Counted from the stretch's first letter, positions 15,801 through 24,493 are shown. The stretch is 27,376 nt of DNA from an uncultured Collinsella sp. (GCA_905207425.1 CAJLLB010000013.1:1-27376); one strand, 5' to 3'. Made by a program: numbers and translations. The notes: a model not told the origin generated them from the sequence alone.

Positions 15801-17366
15801 CACAACGCCCTTGCCCGTAACAGACGTGGAGCAGTTGAGAACGGCGCCCCTAATCTGGTTGCCGAGCGGACCGAACGATTTGCCGTCGACCGCTTTCTTA
15901 AGCTCGCCGGCAAAAGAGACGTTTTGGACAACGCCGATGGAGCCGACGCTCGCGAAGAGCGACTTGACGCCACCGCCATTGTTGAAGGTAATGGTGTGGC
16001 CCTGGCCGTCAAACGTGCAGTTGAGCTCACCCGAAGGACCAAAGAAATACTCATCATCAATCACGATATCGTTGTCGAGCACATAGTAGTTGTTCGCGTC
16101 CTTGACGTTCATAGAAATGAAGTCGTCCTGCGATTTAATGTGCTTGACGCTCTCGGGCTGGGCGACGGGGGCCGTCGGCTTCTTCTTCTCGAGGGCATCC
16201 TTAGCCGCATTGAGTGCCTTGACCGCCGCATTTACATCGGACTGGGAGGCATCGGCATTGTCGTTTACGGCCTTTGCGTCCGCAAGGGCAGAGGCTAGGG
16301 CAGACCACGAATCGGATGTATAGTCGGACTCCTTGAGCGCCTCGACAGACTCGATGGCAGCGGCGAGCGCATCCTTGTTAACGACAACGGGAGCAGATCC
16401 ACTCGTCAAGATCGGCAGGCCGCCGTTGGACGTCCAGGTAAACCCGGTCGCCGGCGCATTGGCATTGAGCACGGTAAGAGATTCGGCAGACGAAAGGTAA
16501 AGGTCAGAGGCTTTCGCAGCATTACCCTTATCAAAGCCCCTATAGTTCATCTCGGCAGGCGAAAAACCTACGGTATAGAGGCAATTCGAAAGCGAGCCAG
16601 CCCGGGCCTCGCCCACCAGCCCGCCATTCATCTCGACGCCCGAACCGGCAAAATAGGAATTGACGATCTTGCCGGACGCCATGCCGCCAACCAGGCCGCC
16701 GGCATAGCCCATCCAACCGCTCAGGTTCACGCTCGCCGTGGACCAGCACATCTGAACGGTACCGGAAAGCGTCATGGCGATGGAGCCCACATTATCGCTA
16801 TTCGAGACGGAGCCCGTCACGCCTAGGTTCTGGATAGTTCCCGTTACGTTGTTCGCGACGGCCTTGCCGCTAATGGTGACGGTATGACCCTGACCGTCCA
16901 ACACGCCGGCAACGGTCTCAATCTGCTGGTCGGCACCCATCGAAATGTTCGCACCGAGTTTTACGGTAGCGCCGGCTTCGATGGTCGAAGGCATATCGAC
17001 CGCGTCGTTGACGACAACCGTCTCGCCCGAGCGCGCTATCCCAGTAGAAGCTCCGACCACTTCGGCCTGCGCGGCCGAATTCTCCCCGTTGGACACAACG
17101 GACTGCACGGCAGTATCGGAGCCTTCTTGCTCCTGTGCGCTGTCGCCGTCATCGGACACGCCGATTTCAGCATCGGCAGAAGGTTCATCTTCGCTCGATG
17201 CACCCTGCTCAGCATCGGTCGCCGCGGCAACCTGATCAGCCATCACGGCTACGCCCGCACCCACCTCCTCGGCAAATGCAGTCATTCCGGTGCTCGAGCT
17301 GGCAAAGATAAACGCCATGAACACCACGAGGAATTTCCTCGCAACAGTTCGGATGTTTTTGAGCAT
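12819..17366 (-). CDS. Very large surface protein with GLUG, FIVAR and C-terminal toroid domains, under cobalamin riboswitch
   Basis: This 1515-residue protein has a signal peptide (residues 1-32, cut near AFA). An acidic linker leads to GLUG-type repeats (GWMGYAGGLVGG, MNGGLVGEARAGSLSNCLY) at about 215-265. A FIVAR helical bundle lies at 328-395, with a second GLUG-like region at about 405-620. Several Ig-like strands follow to about 1080. The region of roughly 1095-1375 is helical with motifs such as FQNSDGGFTIDTAG and MTAMALQALAPY, the pattern of prenyltransferase/squalene-cyclase-like alpha/alpha toroids. That fold is also used by transcobalamin-type B12 binders. A Pro-rich wall-spanning stretch, a membrane helix and RSRKNA close it; there is no LPxTG. 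ATG at 17366 has AAGGGGGAG upstream. The cobalamin riboswitch in the leader suggests a role in B12 capture, which is inference. Confidence 0.85.
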   Translation of the reverse strand: MLKNIRTVARKFLVVFMAFIFASSSTGMTAFAEEVGAGVAVMADQVAAATDAEQGASSEDEPSADAEIGVSDDGDSAQEQEGSDTAVQSVVSNGENSAAQAEVVGASTGIARSGETVVVNDAVDMPSTIEAGATVKLGANISMGADQQIETVAGVLDGQGHTVTISGKAVANNVTGTIQNLGVTGSVSNSDNVGSIAMTLSGTVQMCWSTASVNLSGWMGYAGGLVGGMASGKIVNSYFAGSGVEMNGGLVGEARAGSLSNCLYTVGFSPAEMNYRGFDKGNAAKASDLYLSSAESLTVLNANAPATGFTWTSNGGLPILTSGSAPVVVNKDALAAAIESVEALKESDYTSDSWSALASALADAKAVNDNADASQSDVNAAVKALNAAKDALEKKKPTAPVAQPESVKHIKSQDDFISMNVKDANNYYVLDNDIVIDDEYFFGPSGELNCTFDGQGHTITFNNGGGVKSLFASVGSIGVVQNVSFAGELKKAVDGKSFGPLGNQIRGAVLNCSTSVTGKGVVGFGRTLEGGVISNCVSTAAATGGVLFASYGSGQLVNTYWQEGLTNKAQFPARALVNSYAVDADDMKTATFVENLNVNRGENGSAWGMGADGLPYFGEDQDYESPESPAANNKYEVTFTSARTGRTVTAADGMLYPSPDDVVVGENGAACVSGTLALKGLSKGAKVTWGTPDANRGDIAVNEETGLLHVYNDAVGTVTATLHKDDGTTENVATVVVKAISKPIDDFQIWYNGENVTGGTIAVTGSEVKNLEIRAHYADAAEGEYTPVSYTRFRFAGTPSNVLYSNPGSACFYFKQAGEATISVSSRTNVDLADKSVKVTSTYVPATSISLGYNEDGKTVYLHGRNPLAKGAFLTDKAAPVVGPEYASDRANYTVTSSDSAVAEYTTSGDIGFTPYKAGKTTFEATVENQDGSVISSGKREVTYAYRNPLKSVTIANAPASIKAGKTVGLDLSYVGENDAEGWSVSEPGMIWTVTGADGQDASDAVSIDRRALGDWKHVDGAPDDGLFVASGTYVLTANKAGTYTVTGTPVDQTAGAKAVSFEITVDGIAASPDNEAQADKGALSAAKYFDANRTTDAYTYGQEWEIYAFAKSGRKIDDALIKNYKKSLADHKAEWAGSTAKVTDCERVALTLAALGENITSFDGVNLAAVICSHGDLAASANNLVYALIALDEARVSDEALSAFGSSWTRAQLVCTLLTFQNSDGGFTIDTAGASNVDMTAMALQALAPYVDGDACAAALASNGQLSVASAVDKALGFLKGRMNGLCDFGSVESNAQVLLALVALGKDPANSKNGFATGANSLITAIAAYEVADGKGYAHTMGSDGKPGNANALATVQVLRALSAYKFAGAGVSWTKIGNVKAGTVKPSDPKEPVTPEVPVPTVPTKNPTPAVVPPASQDGNGTGGKQGATTSQDGAKPETAEHADSAKSESGKESSSDKSSGSKAKTATAAASRKDASAGQSGVNPVAVAGVVAGIVCLAVIGAWFVRSRKNA

Positions 17367-17573
17367 CCCACTCCCCCTTGATTTGGAAGATCATTACCTC
17401 AATAAGAATCGAGGCCGATCATGTAAAGGGAAACGAGACACAGCGGGGCGCCCGCACCTGACAGCACACAACAATGGCCCGCACAACAGGCGGGACGCAT
17501 AGGAGCAATATATGATGTCATCTCTTGTTCACCGGAATCCAGCGGCTTCCAAAAGACCCTCGACACGAGAAGA

Positions 17574-17679
17574 CCGTGGGCAAGTAATCTGACTCGCGAA
17601 GACAACATCCCCGCACACAGTAACCGCCTTGTCTGGGATTCCCACCCAGTTCCCTTTTATGCGCCAAGCGCACCCACGG
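17574..17679 (-). promoter_or_regulatory. Cobalamin riboswitch
   Basis: On the minus strand the closing stem CCGTGGG/CCCACGG (17673-17679 with 17574-17580) encloses the conserved core AAAAGGGAACTGGGTGGGAA with its TCCCAG partner, GGTTACTGTGTGCGGGGAT, and the B12-box-like GAGTCAGATTACTTGCC. Order and spacing match AdoCbl/MeCbl aptamers, in a compact version of about 106 bases. It lies about 200 bases upstream of the large surface-protein start and in the same direction, so binding of cobalamin should reduce that gene's expression. Confidence 0.88.
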
Positions 17680-17705
17680 TCCGGCTTCTTTTCAAACAAC
17701 ATGCA

Positions 17706-17733
17706 ATTGTATGAAAGGCCGCATGGTTGACAC
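17706..17733 (-). promoter_or_regulatory. Promoter candidate for the riboswitch-led gene
   Basis: On the minus strand TACAAT (17706-17711) follows a weak GTGTCA-like -35 at 16 bases. A start near 17699 would place the aptamer right at the 5' end. Confidence 0.45.
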
Positions 17734-17804
17734 GCGCCCCGTACCGCGTCCACAGAATTCACCAAACATGCGTCTTAAGCGTCCACTGGGGGTAACGGCT
17801 GACT

Positions 17805-17850
17805 TTTACCAAAATACAAAACGGGCCGCGGCAGCAACGCCTTGGCCCGT
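17805..17850 (-). terminator. Terminator of the amino-acid ABC operon
   Basis: On the minus strand ACGGGCC and GGCCCGT (17844-17850 with 17821-17827) form a stem followed by TTTTGTATTTT. It lies 33 bases past the ATPase stop. Confidence 0.85.
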
Positions 17851-17882
17851 CAACTCAAACTATGCTCAAATATCAATGCAAT

Positions 17883-18635
<753 letters not shown>

Positions 18636-18647
18636 GATAGGACCTCC

Positions 18648-20009
18648 TTACAGACCGGCGATGTGATCGGCGGGCGTCGCGACGACCTGTCCGGCGCTCT
18701 TGGTGGGACGCTTCTTTTTGGTTTCGGCCGTACCCAGCAGCCTCGCCTCAAGACCGCTCACCAAGCGCGCAAGCGGCAGGGTGATGACCAGGTAGAACAG
18801 GGCGGCAACCACATACGGCGTGATGGAGCCCGTCGTGGCCACGATGGTGCGGGCGTTCATGACGATCTCGACCACGCCCACGGCCGCGAGCAGCGACGTA
18901 TCCTTGTAAAGCAGGATGAACTCACTGGTCAGCGTAGGCAGGACATTGCGGAACGTCTGCGGAATCATAACGTAGAGCAGCGTCTGGAAGGCATTCATGC
19001 CCAGCGAGCGAGCAGCCTCGTTCTGGCCCTTGGGGATCGACTGAATACCGGCGCGGAAGATCTCGCACAGGTAGGCGGACGAGTTCATGGCCATGACGAT
19101 GACGCCCAGCACATAGTCGTCCACCTTGACGCCGGCAAGCGGCAGGCCAAAGAACGCGATGTAGATCTGCAGGAACGCCGGCGTGCCGCGGATGATATTC
19201 ACGTAGATGCCGGCAAGGCAACGCAGGATGCGCGACTTGGAGATGCGCATGAGCGACAAGGCAAAGCCAAAGGGAATTGCCAGCGGAAACGCCACGAGCA
19301 CGATCGAAAGCGACATGAGGAAGCCTTTGAAGACGATCGGCAGGCTCTGGACCAAAATGACCGGGTTCAAGAACAGGCGCAGGAACATATTGGAGTTCCA
19401 CGCCTCGACCCACGGCTGCTCCTTAAGATCGGCCAGGAAGTTATCGAATGCCGTCACGCCCTTAATCTCGACGGAAGGAATCTTGGAAATCTTCTTGGTC
19501 GAACCGTCGGCGAGTGTATAGGTGCCGCTGAAGGCCTCATCGCCGCCCTCGACGGGAAACGTCACGCCGTAAACCTCGACACGGAAAAAGCCACCGGCAG
19601 GCGCCGTCTCACCAAAGTCAATCTTGAGCGTCTGGCCGTCAGCCTTGCACGTGGGCTTCATGGGCGTACGATCCATGAGGTCCTCGCCCGAGAGCATCGT
19701 CAATCGCGTGTCATCGGTACCAAACGTCGTGCCGTCGACAAACGTCAGCGAAAGACCACTCAGCTCCTCATCGGCATCGGCCTGGACCTCCCAGGTAATG
19801 CGCGTCTCGGTACCGCCGACCACAGCGCTGCCCGAACCGGTGTTGGGTCGGGCGGTAATCTTTGCGGTCTCAAGCGCCTGGGCGGTCGTGGGCGCATATG
19901 CCCCCGCGCACACCAGCGCGAGCGCCACGGCCATGACGCAGACTAGCTTTTGGAGCAAGGCGGGCAGTGGAAAACGCTGCTCCGCGGCCCCTTTGTTCAG
20001 TCGAGACAA
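18648..20009 (-). CDS. Polar amino-acid ABC permease with N-terminal extracytoplasmic domain
   Basis: The 453-residue protein is a fusion. Residues 1-45 form a signal or anchor segment (LVCVMAVALALVCAGAY). Residues of about 48-185 are a beta-rich domain with no recognised family. The HisM/GlnP permease domain occupies about 215-430 with its EAA loop SIPKGQNEAARSLGM. The permease forms the channel for the substrate delivered by the lipoprotein. The start is read as TTG at 20009, with GGAG five bases upstream; an in-frame ATG at 20114 lies beyond the preceding gene's terminator hairpin and gives an implausible N-terminus. The extra domain is unusual, since permeases normally begin with a membrane helix. 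It may help dock the binding protein, which is speculation. Confidence 0.88.
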   Translation of the reverse strand: MSRLNKGAAEQRFPLPALLQKLVCVMAVALALVCAGAYAPTTAQALETAKITARPNTGSGSAVVGGTETRITWEVQADADEELSGLSLTFVDGTTFGTDDTRLTMLSGEDLMDRTPMKPTCKADGQTLKIDFGETAPAGGFFRVEVYGVTFPVEGGDEAFSGTYTLADGSTKKISKIPSVEIKGVTAFDNFLADLKEQPWVEAWNSNMFLRLFLNPVILVQSLPIVFKGFLMSLSIVLVAFPLAIPFGFALSLMRISKSRILRCLAGIYVNIIRGTPAFLQIYIAFFGLPLAGVKVDDYVLGVIVMAMNSSAYLCEIFRAGIQSIPKGQNEAARSLGMNAFQTLLYVMIPQTFRNVLPTLTSEFILLYKDTSLLAAVGVVEIVMNARTIVATTGSITPYVVAALFYLVITLPLARLVSGLEARLLGTAETKKKRPTKSAGQVVATPADHIAGL

Positions 20010-20069
20010 GGTGGCTCCTATCGTAGAAGTTGCCGGCAAAACGAGACGGAAATGCTCTCCGTCAAGAGA

Positions 20070-20105
20070 AGCGCAAAGGCCCTCTCCGCCAAAACGGAAA
20101 GGGCC
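20070..20105 (-). terminator. Terminator or processing hairpin after the binding lipoprotein gene
   Basis: GGCCCTCTCCG (20078-20088) and CGGAAAGGGCC (20095-20105) pair with one mismatch. On the minus strand a TTTGCGCTT tail follows. Partial termination here would give more binding protein than permease and ATPase, as in other ABC operons. Confidence 0.75.
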
Positions 20106-20127
20106 CGCGCGCAATCAAGTAGCTATT

Positions 20128-20988
20128 TTACTTGATGTTGTACTTAGCCATGAGGGCGTCGACGGTACCGTCGTCGGTCAGGTCCTTGATGGCCTGGTTG
20201 ATATCGTCCTTGAGCTTGGTGTTGCCCTGGTTGATGGCGATGGCGTACTCCTCGCCGGTGCTGATCTGCTTAATGGTCTGGCAGGTGTTGAACTGCTCGG
20301 CGGTCAGCTGGCTGGCAACGGAGCGGTTGGTGACTACGGCGTCGCCCTTATCGGACTGCAGGGCGCTGAAGCACTCGGTAGCGTCCTTGTAGGGGACGAT
20401 CTTGGCCTTGGGGAAGTTCTCCTGGGCAAAGGACTCGGCGGTCGAGCCAGACTGGACGATGATGGTAGCGTCGGCGTTGTTGAGCTTCTCGCTGTAGTTG
20501 TCGGCCGTGATGTCGGTGTTATCGACCTTGGTCACGATAGCCTGATCGTCCATGTAGTAGGAATCGGAGAAAGTGACTTCCTTCTCACGCTCGGGCGTGT
20601 CGGTGATAGCCGCGATGGAGACGTCATACTTGGCGCCCGAAGCGACACCGGGTACGAGTGTGTCGAAGTCATTGTTGACGTACTCGACATCCAGGCCCAG
20701 CTTGTCGCCGATAGCCTTGATGAGCTCAAGGTCAAAGCCCTGATAATCGCCGTTGTCATCCTTGTACTCAAACGGAGCGTACTCGGCAGAGGTGCCGACG
20801 GTCAGCGTACCGTCCTTGACGAGCGCGTACTCCTTGGAGCCGTCGACCTTCTCGACCTTAGCGTCGTCAGAGCTGCTGGAACCGGCATTGGAACCAGAGG
20901 TGGCGTTGGACGAGCCGCAGCCCGTCAGTGCAAGGGCGATCGCCATGGCGCCCGTGGCGGCAAATGCGCCAAGCTTCTTCAGCTTCAT
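20128..20988 (-). CDS. Polar amino-acid ABC importer, substrate-binding lipoprotein
   Basis: The 286-residue protein begins MKLKKLGAF with a lipoprotein signal peptide ending in LALTGC, the cysteine being the lipidation site. A Ser/Gly-rich linker follows. The mature part is a family-3 solute-binding fold: LTVGTSAEYAPFEYKDDNGDYQGFDLELIKAIGDKLGLDVEY, then DVSIAAITDTPEREKEVTFSDSYY, the core that holds the amino-acid alpha-carboxylate and amino groups. Substrate is probably a polar amino acid such as glutamine or cystine but cannot be fixed. I start at ATG 20988 (AAGGAG upstream); an ATG 43 codons further up would cover the promoter. It is the first gene of the operon. Confidence 0.94.
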   Translation of the reverse strand: MKLKKLGAFAATGAMAIALALTGCGSSNATSGSNAGSSSSDDAKVEKVDGSKEYALVKDGTLTVGTSAEYAPFEYKDDNGDYQGFDLELIKAIGDKLGLDVEYVNNDFDTLVPGVASGAKYDVSIAAITDTPEREKEVTFSDSYYMDDQAIVTKVDNTDITADNYSEKLNNADATIIVQSGSTAESFAQENFPKAKIVPYKDATECFSALQSDKGDAVVTNRSVASQLTAEQFNTCQTIKQISTGEEYAIAINQGNTKLKDDINQAIKDLTDDGTVDALMAKYNIK

Positions 20989-21045
20989 AATCAGTCTCCT
21001 TCCGGTGACCCCGTTTGATTCAGAGGTCTGCAAAAACTGTTGGAT

Positions 21046-21074
21046 ATTATGCACCCGTAAATGCGAAACTGCAA
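21046..21074 (-). promoter_or_regulatory. Promoter of the amino-acid ABC operon
   Basis: On the minus strand TTGCAG (21069-21074) and CATAAT (21046-21051) are 17 bases apart. A start near 21039 gives a leader of about 50 bases before the lipoprotein ATG. Confidence 0.6.
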
Positions 21075-21135
21075 TTAGAAAACTGATTGAAACAAACCCA
21101 TAACGTGAATGGAACACTCCACTTTGTGACAGTCA

Positions 21136-22002
21136 TTACTGCTGCAATGACCTTAATAGCGTAATTTCCGCTGCATAACCTGCAAGTTCGTTCGGTGTCT
21201 CCAAAATGAATGGCAATGCGCGCAAGCGGTCATTCGATACAATATTCTGCATAACCTGCATACCGCCGCCAAACTCTTCACTACCCAGGTAGCCCTTGCC
21301 GATGCACTCGTGACGATCTTTATGGGCGCCACAGGGATTCTTCGAATCGTTGATGTGTACGGCATGCAAGCGGTCGATACCCACCACTCGGTCGAACTCG
21401 TCGAGCACACCGTCAAGATCGTGGACGATGTCATAGCCGGCGTCATTCACATGGCAGGTGTCCAGGCAAACGCCCAGCTTGGACGACAGCCCGGGACGCT
21501 TGTCGGCAACACCCTCAATGATGCGCGCCAGCTCTTCAAAGCTACGGCCCACCTCGGTGCCCTTGCCGGCCATGGTCTCGAGCAGCACCGTCGTCTGCTG
21601 GCCTTCAAACATCACCTGACACAGGGTATCGACGATCATCTGAATGCCAGCGTCGGAGCCCTGCCCCACATGCGCGCCGGGGTGGAAGTTGTAGTAGTTG
21701 CCGGGCAGTGCTTCCAGACGCTGCAAGTCCTCGGCCATTGCCTCCAAGGCAAACTCGCGCGCCCGCTCTTTGGCCGAGCAGGGGTTATAGGTATACGGGG
21801 CATGAGCCACGAGCGGGCCAAAGTCGTTTTGCTCCATAAGCTCGCGCAGGGCCGCCACGTCATCCATGTCAAGATCTTTCGCCTTGCCGCCGCGCGGGTT
21901 GCGCGTAAAGAATGCAAAGGTGTTGGCGCCAATGGATAGCGCCGTCTCCCCCATTGCCCGATAGCCCTTCGTCGTCGAAAGATGACACCCAATCGTCAGC
22001 AT
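21136..22002 (-). CDS. nfo: Endonuclease IV (AP endonuclease)
   Basis: The 288-residue TIM-barrel enzyme cuts DNA 5' to abasic sites in base excision repair, using three zinc ions. Metal ligands are visible in family order: His in AHAPYTYN, His in NFHPGAHVG, Glu in LLETMAGKG, Asp/His in [13 protein letters not shown], His in HINDSKN, Asp/His in [10 protein letters not shown] and Glu in FILETP near the C-terminus. The length equals that of E. coli Nfo. The ATG at 22002 has GGAG close upstream. Immediately upstream lies one copy of the 85-bp palindromic repeat. The gene may be read from the same transcript as the two oxidoreductase genes upstream on the minus strand. Confidence 0.95.
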   Translation of the reverse strand: MLTIGCHLSTTKGYRAMGETALSIGANTFAFFTRNPRGGKAKDLDMDDVAALRELMEQNDFGPLVAHAPYTYNPCSAKERAREFALEAMAEDLQRLEALPGNYYNFHPGAHVGQGSDAGIQMIVDTLCQVMFEGQQTTVLLETMAGKGTEVGRSFEELARIIEGVADKRPGLSSKLGVCLDTCHVNDAGYDIVHDLDGVLDEFDRVVGIDRLHAVHINDSKNPCGAHKDRHECIGKGYLGSEEFGGGMQVMQNIVSNDRLRALPFILETPNELAGYAAEITLLRSLQQ

Positions 22003-22019
22003 CTCCAGCTCCCCCTCAT

Positions 22020-22104
22020 CAGTTGCGGTGAAATAGTTCCTGTTTGGCCCCTATTCTGCCGCAAACGGGAACTATTCCACCGCAACTTATAAAAGGGGCA
22101 TCAG
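22020..22104. repeat. 85-bp palindromic repeat, copy 1
   Basis: This copy differs from copy 2 (23207-23291) at three of 85 positions. Each forms a stem of about 26 pairs around a 13-base loop. The loop contains GCCCCT, which is complementary to AGGGGC in the tail after the stem, so a loop-tail pseudoknot is possible. This copy ends 18 bases before the nfo start codon. Confidence 0.85.
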
Positions 22105-22174
22105 AGATGCGGGCCACCGAGCACTACGGCTACGGGCGTCGGCGTCATGATCCCCTACGCGTCAACGCCAAGTC

Positions 22175-23194
22175 CTAGAGGGCTAGACGGATTGCATCGA
22201 TAATGCGCGCGCAGCGCTGTGTGGCGGCAAGGGGCATGACGGGACTCTCGAGTTTCCCCGCCCGGATGAGCTGGGTCGCATGCTGGATTTCGCCGTAGAA
22301 ATCATCGACCTCAAACGGGGCATTTATTTCGAGCATTCGTCCGTCGGAGTACTTCACATGGGCGAGCTCGGGGCGATGGAGACGCTCGATTTCCAACGAG
22401 CCCCGCTCGCAGGCAATCGTTAAGCGGCTTTCATATGCTGCTTTGCCGTCGCACACCATATGAATGGGTATACCGCCGACGCTCATATGGATCTCGTCGG
22501 CCCAATCGACACGGCCGCCTGATACGTCACGCCAGCGAACTTCACGGGACGAAACCTCGCACGCGCCCGCGAGCAAATTCTCAAACCACCCGACCGCATA
22601 GCAGCCCATGTCATATAGACAGCCACCCTGCAACGGGTCGAGCAGATAACTCGAAGGGGGCTCACCATAATCGAGTTTTTGCACGCTTTCAATCGAGACG
22701 ATACGGCCGAGCTCGCCCGACGCAAGCAAGACCTTCACGCGAGTACGCATCGGACAAAACCGATTTTTCATCGCCTCCATAAACGGCACACCGCACTCGC
22801 GGGAAACGGAGGTGATCGCACGGGCCTCTTCTTCATTCAAAACGGCCGGCTTTTCGCACAGTACGGCCTTTCCCGCGCGCAGCGCCCGACAGACCCAATG
22901 CGCATGCATGCCATGTGGAAGAGCCAAGTAGATTGCGTCGACATCGGGGTCGGCAATCAGCGCATCATAAGCCGCATCGCCGCTATCGTCAGCCGTGGCA
23001 TAACTGTGCGCGGCATCAATCGAAAACGCCCTGCAAAACTCCTCAACATGCGAAGGAGTGCGACCGGCGGCAGCCACAAGCCGTGCCCCGTCCACCTCCT
23101 TGAGCGACGATGCAAATCGATGTGAAATGTGCCCAGCGCCCAAAACGCCCCAACGAACCTCGCGCAAATCATCGCATGAATCCCGATGGCCCAC
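22175..23194 (-). CDS. Gfo/Idh/MocA-family NAD(P)-dependent oxidoreductase
   Basis: This 339-residue protein opens with a Rossmann fold (VRWGVLGAGHISHRFASSL). The family's CEKPAVLN motif with the catalytic lysine is near residue 115, and GGCLYDMGCYAV lies in the C-terminal beta domain. Such enzymes oxidise or reduce sugars, inositols or trans-dihydrodiols; this subtype (short, with EKP and DMGCY) resembles dimeric-dihydrodiol-dehydrogenase-like members, but the substrate is unknown. I choose GTG 23194, preceded by AAGGGGG; an in-frame ATG 26 codons upstream is made entirely of repeat sequence. It lies between two 85-bp repeats on the minus strand. Confidence 0.9.
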   Translation of the reverse strand: MGHRDSCDDLREVRWGVLGAGHISHRFASSLKEVDGARLVAAAGRTPSHVEEFCRAFSIDAAHSYATADDSGDAAYDALIADPDVDAIYLALPHGMHAHWVCRALRAGKAVLCEKPAVLNEEEARAITSVSRECGVPFMEAMKNRFCPMRTRVKVLLASGELGRIVSIESVQKLDYGEPPSSYLLDPLQGGCLYDMGCYAVGWFENLLAGACEVSSREVRWRDVSGGRVDWADEIHMSVGGIPIHMVCDGKAAYESRLTIACERGSLEIERLHRPELAHVKYSDGRMLEINAPFEVDDFYGEIQHATQLIRAGKLESPVMPLAATQRCARIIDAIRLAL

Positions 23195-23206
23195 GACAGC
23201 CCCCTT

Positions 23207-23291
23207 CAGTTGCGGTGGAATAGTTCCTGTTTGGCCCCTATTCTGCCGCAAACAGGAACTATTCCACCGCAAGTTATAAAAGGGGCATCAG
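23207..23291. repeat. 85-bp palindromic repeat, copy 2
   Basis: It has the same length and structure as copy 1 at 22020-22104. It ends 12 bases before the Gfo/Idh start codon, and its other edge contains the stop codon of the aldo/keto reductase gene (23288-23290). Confidence 0.85.
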
Positions 23292-24493
23292 GAGCGCGTT
23301 TTGCAAAAGGCTTTAAGCGCGGCCGTTACGAGACCAGGCTGGAAACGTCGACGCACATCGTCGAGACGCTCGGGAATATCAATGTGCTGCGGACAGTGAC
23401 GTGCGCATTTGCCACACTTGACGCAATTGCTCACCAGCTTGGGCTCGTTCGTCCGCACCGCGCTCGCCGTAAAGTATTGAGACAGCCCCGTAAACCAACT
23501 ATGTGCGTAGCTCGCGTTGTAGGCGCCAAAGCAACCGGGAATATTGATGCCCTTGGGGCACGGCATGCAGTAGCCGCATCCCGTGCAGGGCACGCGATTC
23601 GATTTTTCAAACTCTCCCAGCACACGCGCGATGGTATCGAGCTGCTCTGTCGTCATCGAATCCGGCAGCGCGCAATCCGCCAATGCCGCGTTCTCGTCCA
23701 CCTGCGCGGTATCGGTCATGCCCGAAAGCAGCGTCGTGACTTGAGGATGGTTCCACACCCACGAAAGGCCCCAAGCAGCCGGCGTCTTCAGGTACGGATC
23801 GCGTACGTCATCGAGCACGGCGCGGGCCCGCGGAGGCAGTTTGCCCGCCAGGCGTCCACCCAAAAGCGGTTCCATCACAAACACCGCGAGCCCGCGCTCG
23901 GCGGCTGCCATGAGTCCCGCCGTTCCCGCTTGATATCGCTCTCCAGCGTAGTTGTACTGGATCTGGCAAAAGTCCCAGTCATACGCGTCAAGCATCGTGA
24001 GGAAGTCCGCCGCACTGCCGTGGTACGAAAAACCTATCTGGCGAATACGCCCCGCAGCCTTTTGGTGCGCAATCCAGTCCTCGATACCCAACGCTACCAC
24101 GCGCTCCCACTGCGCGGGCGAGGTGATGTTGTGCATAAGGTAATAGTCGATATGGTCAGTCCGCAAACGGCGCAGCTGCTCGTCGAAGAACCGATCGAAA
24201 TCCTCTGCGCACTTGCACGAAGCGTGCGGCAACTTAGTCGCCAGCAACACCCGGTCACGCAGCCCCAAGCGCTCAAGTGAGGCGCCCACGCACACCTCGT
24301 TACCGGGATAAAGATACGCGGTATCCAGATAATTAATCCCCTGCTCTACCGCACGGGAGATGATGGCATCGGCCGTCTTCGCATCGGGGTGTCCCGGCGC
24401 ACCGGGAAACCTCATGCAGCCCAGACCCAGAGCGGATATTCGGTTACCACTTTTGGGGTCAACACGGTATTGCACGGCCCCTCCCTTCGCCAT
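23288..24493 (-). CDS. Aldo/keto reductase fused to a two-cluster ferredoxin domain
   Basis: The 401-residue protein has an aldo/keto reductase barrel: GLGCMRFPG, then YLDTAYLYPGNE with the catalytic Asp/Tyr, ATKLP with Lys, DYYLMHNI with His, and the coenzyme-binding GMTDTAQVDEN. A C-terminal segment has two 4Fe-4S motifs, CTGCGYCMPCPKGINIP and CVKCGKCARHCPQHIDIP, the second also followed by Pro. This is a common architecture in anaerobes. It probably exchanges electrons between NAD(P)H, an unidentified carbonyl or sugar substrate and ferredoxin. I begin at ATG 24493 (MAKGGAVQYRVD), where the fold starts, with GGGG upstream; longer in-frame extensions have no ribosome site. The stop codon lies in repeat copy 2. 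Confidence 0.9.
   Translation of the reverse strand: MAKGGAVQYRVDPKSGNRISALGLGCMRFPGAPGHPDAKTADAIISRAVEQGINYLDTAYLYPGNEVCVGASLERLGLRDRVLLATKLPHASCKCAEDFDRFFDEQLRRLRTDHIDYYLMHNITSPAQWERVVALGIEDWIAHQKAAGRIRQIGFSYHGSAADFLTMLDAYDWDFCQIQYNYAGERYQAGTAGLMAAAERGLAVFVMEPLLGGRLAGKLPPRARAVLDDVRDPYLKTPAAWGLSWVWNHPQVTTLLSGMTDTAQVDENAALADCALPDSMTTEQLDTIARVLGEFEKSNRVPCTGCGYCMPCPKGINIPGCFGAYNASYAHSWFTGLSQYFTASAVRTNEPKLVSNCVKCGKCARHCPQHIDIPERLDDVRRRFQPGLVTAALKAFCKTRS

Larger units (their letters stand above)
17367..17882 (-). other. Leader and intergenic region of the surface-protein gene
   Basis: This 516-base stretch has no protein gene. From the right it holds the terminator of the ABC ATPase, a promoter-like site, the cobalamin aptamer, and about 200 bases of leader. 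In the leader, small stems such as CCTC/GAGG near 17398-17415 and GCGGG/CCCGC near 17440-17455 could serve as expression platform. The switching helix is not clear by eye. Confidence 0.6.

Noticed and set aside
14313..16298. Long plus-strand frames opposite the surface protein, also 13344-14261
   Set aside because: They mirror the coding frame of the 1515-residue protein, lack ribosome sites and show no family resemblance.
22020..23291. CRISPR-like array from the two repeats
   Set aside because: Only two copies, about 1.2 kb apart, each internally palindromic, with a gene between them and no cas genes.
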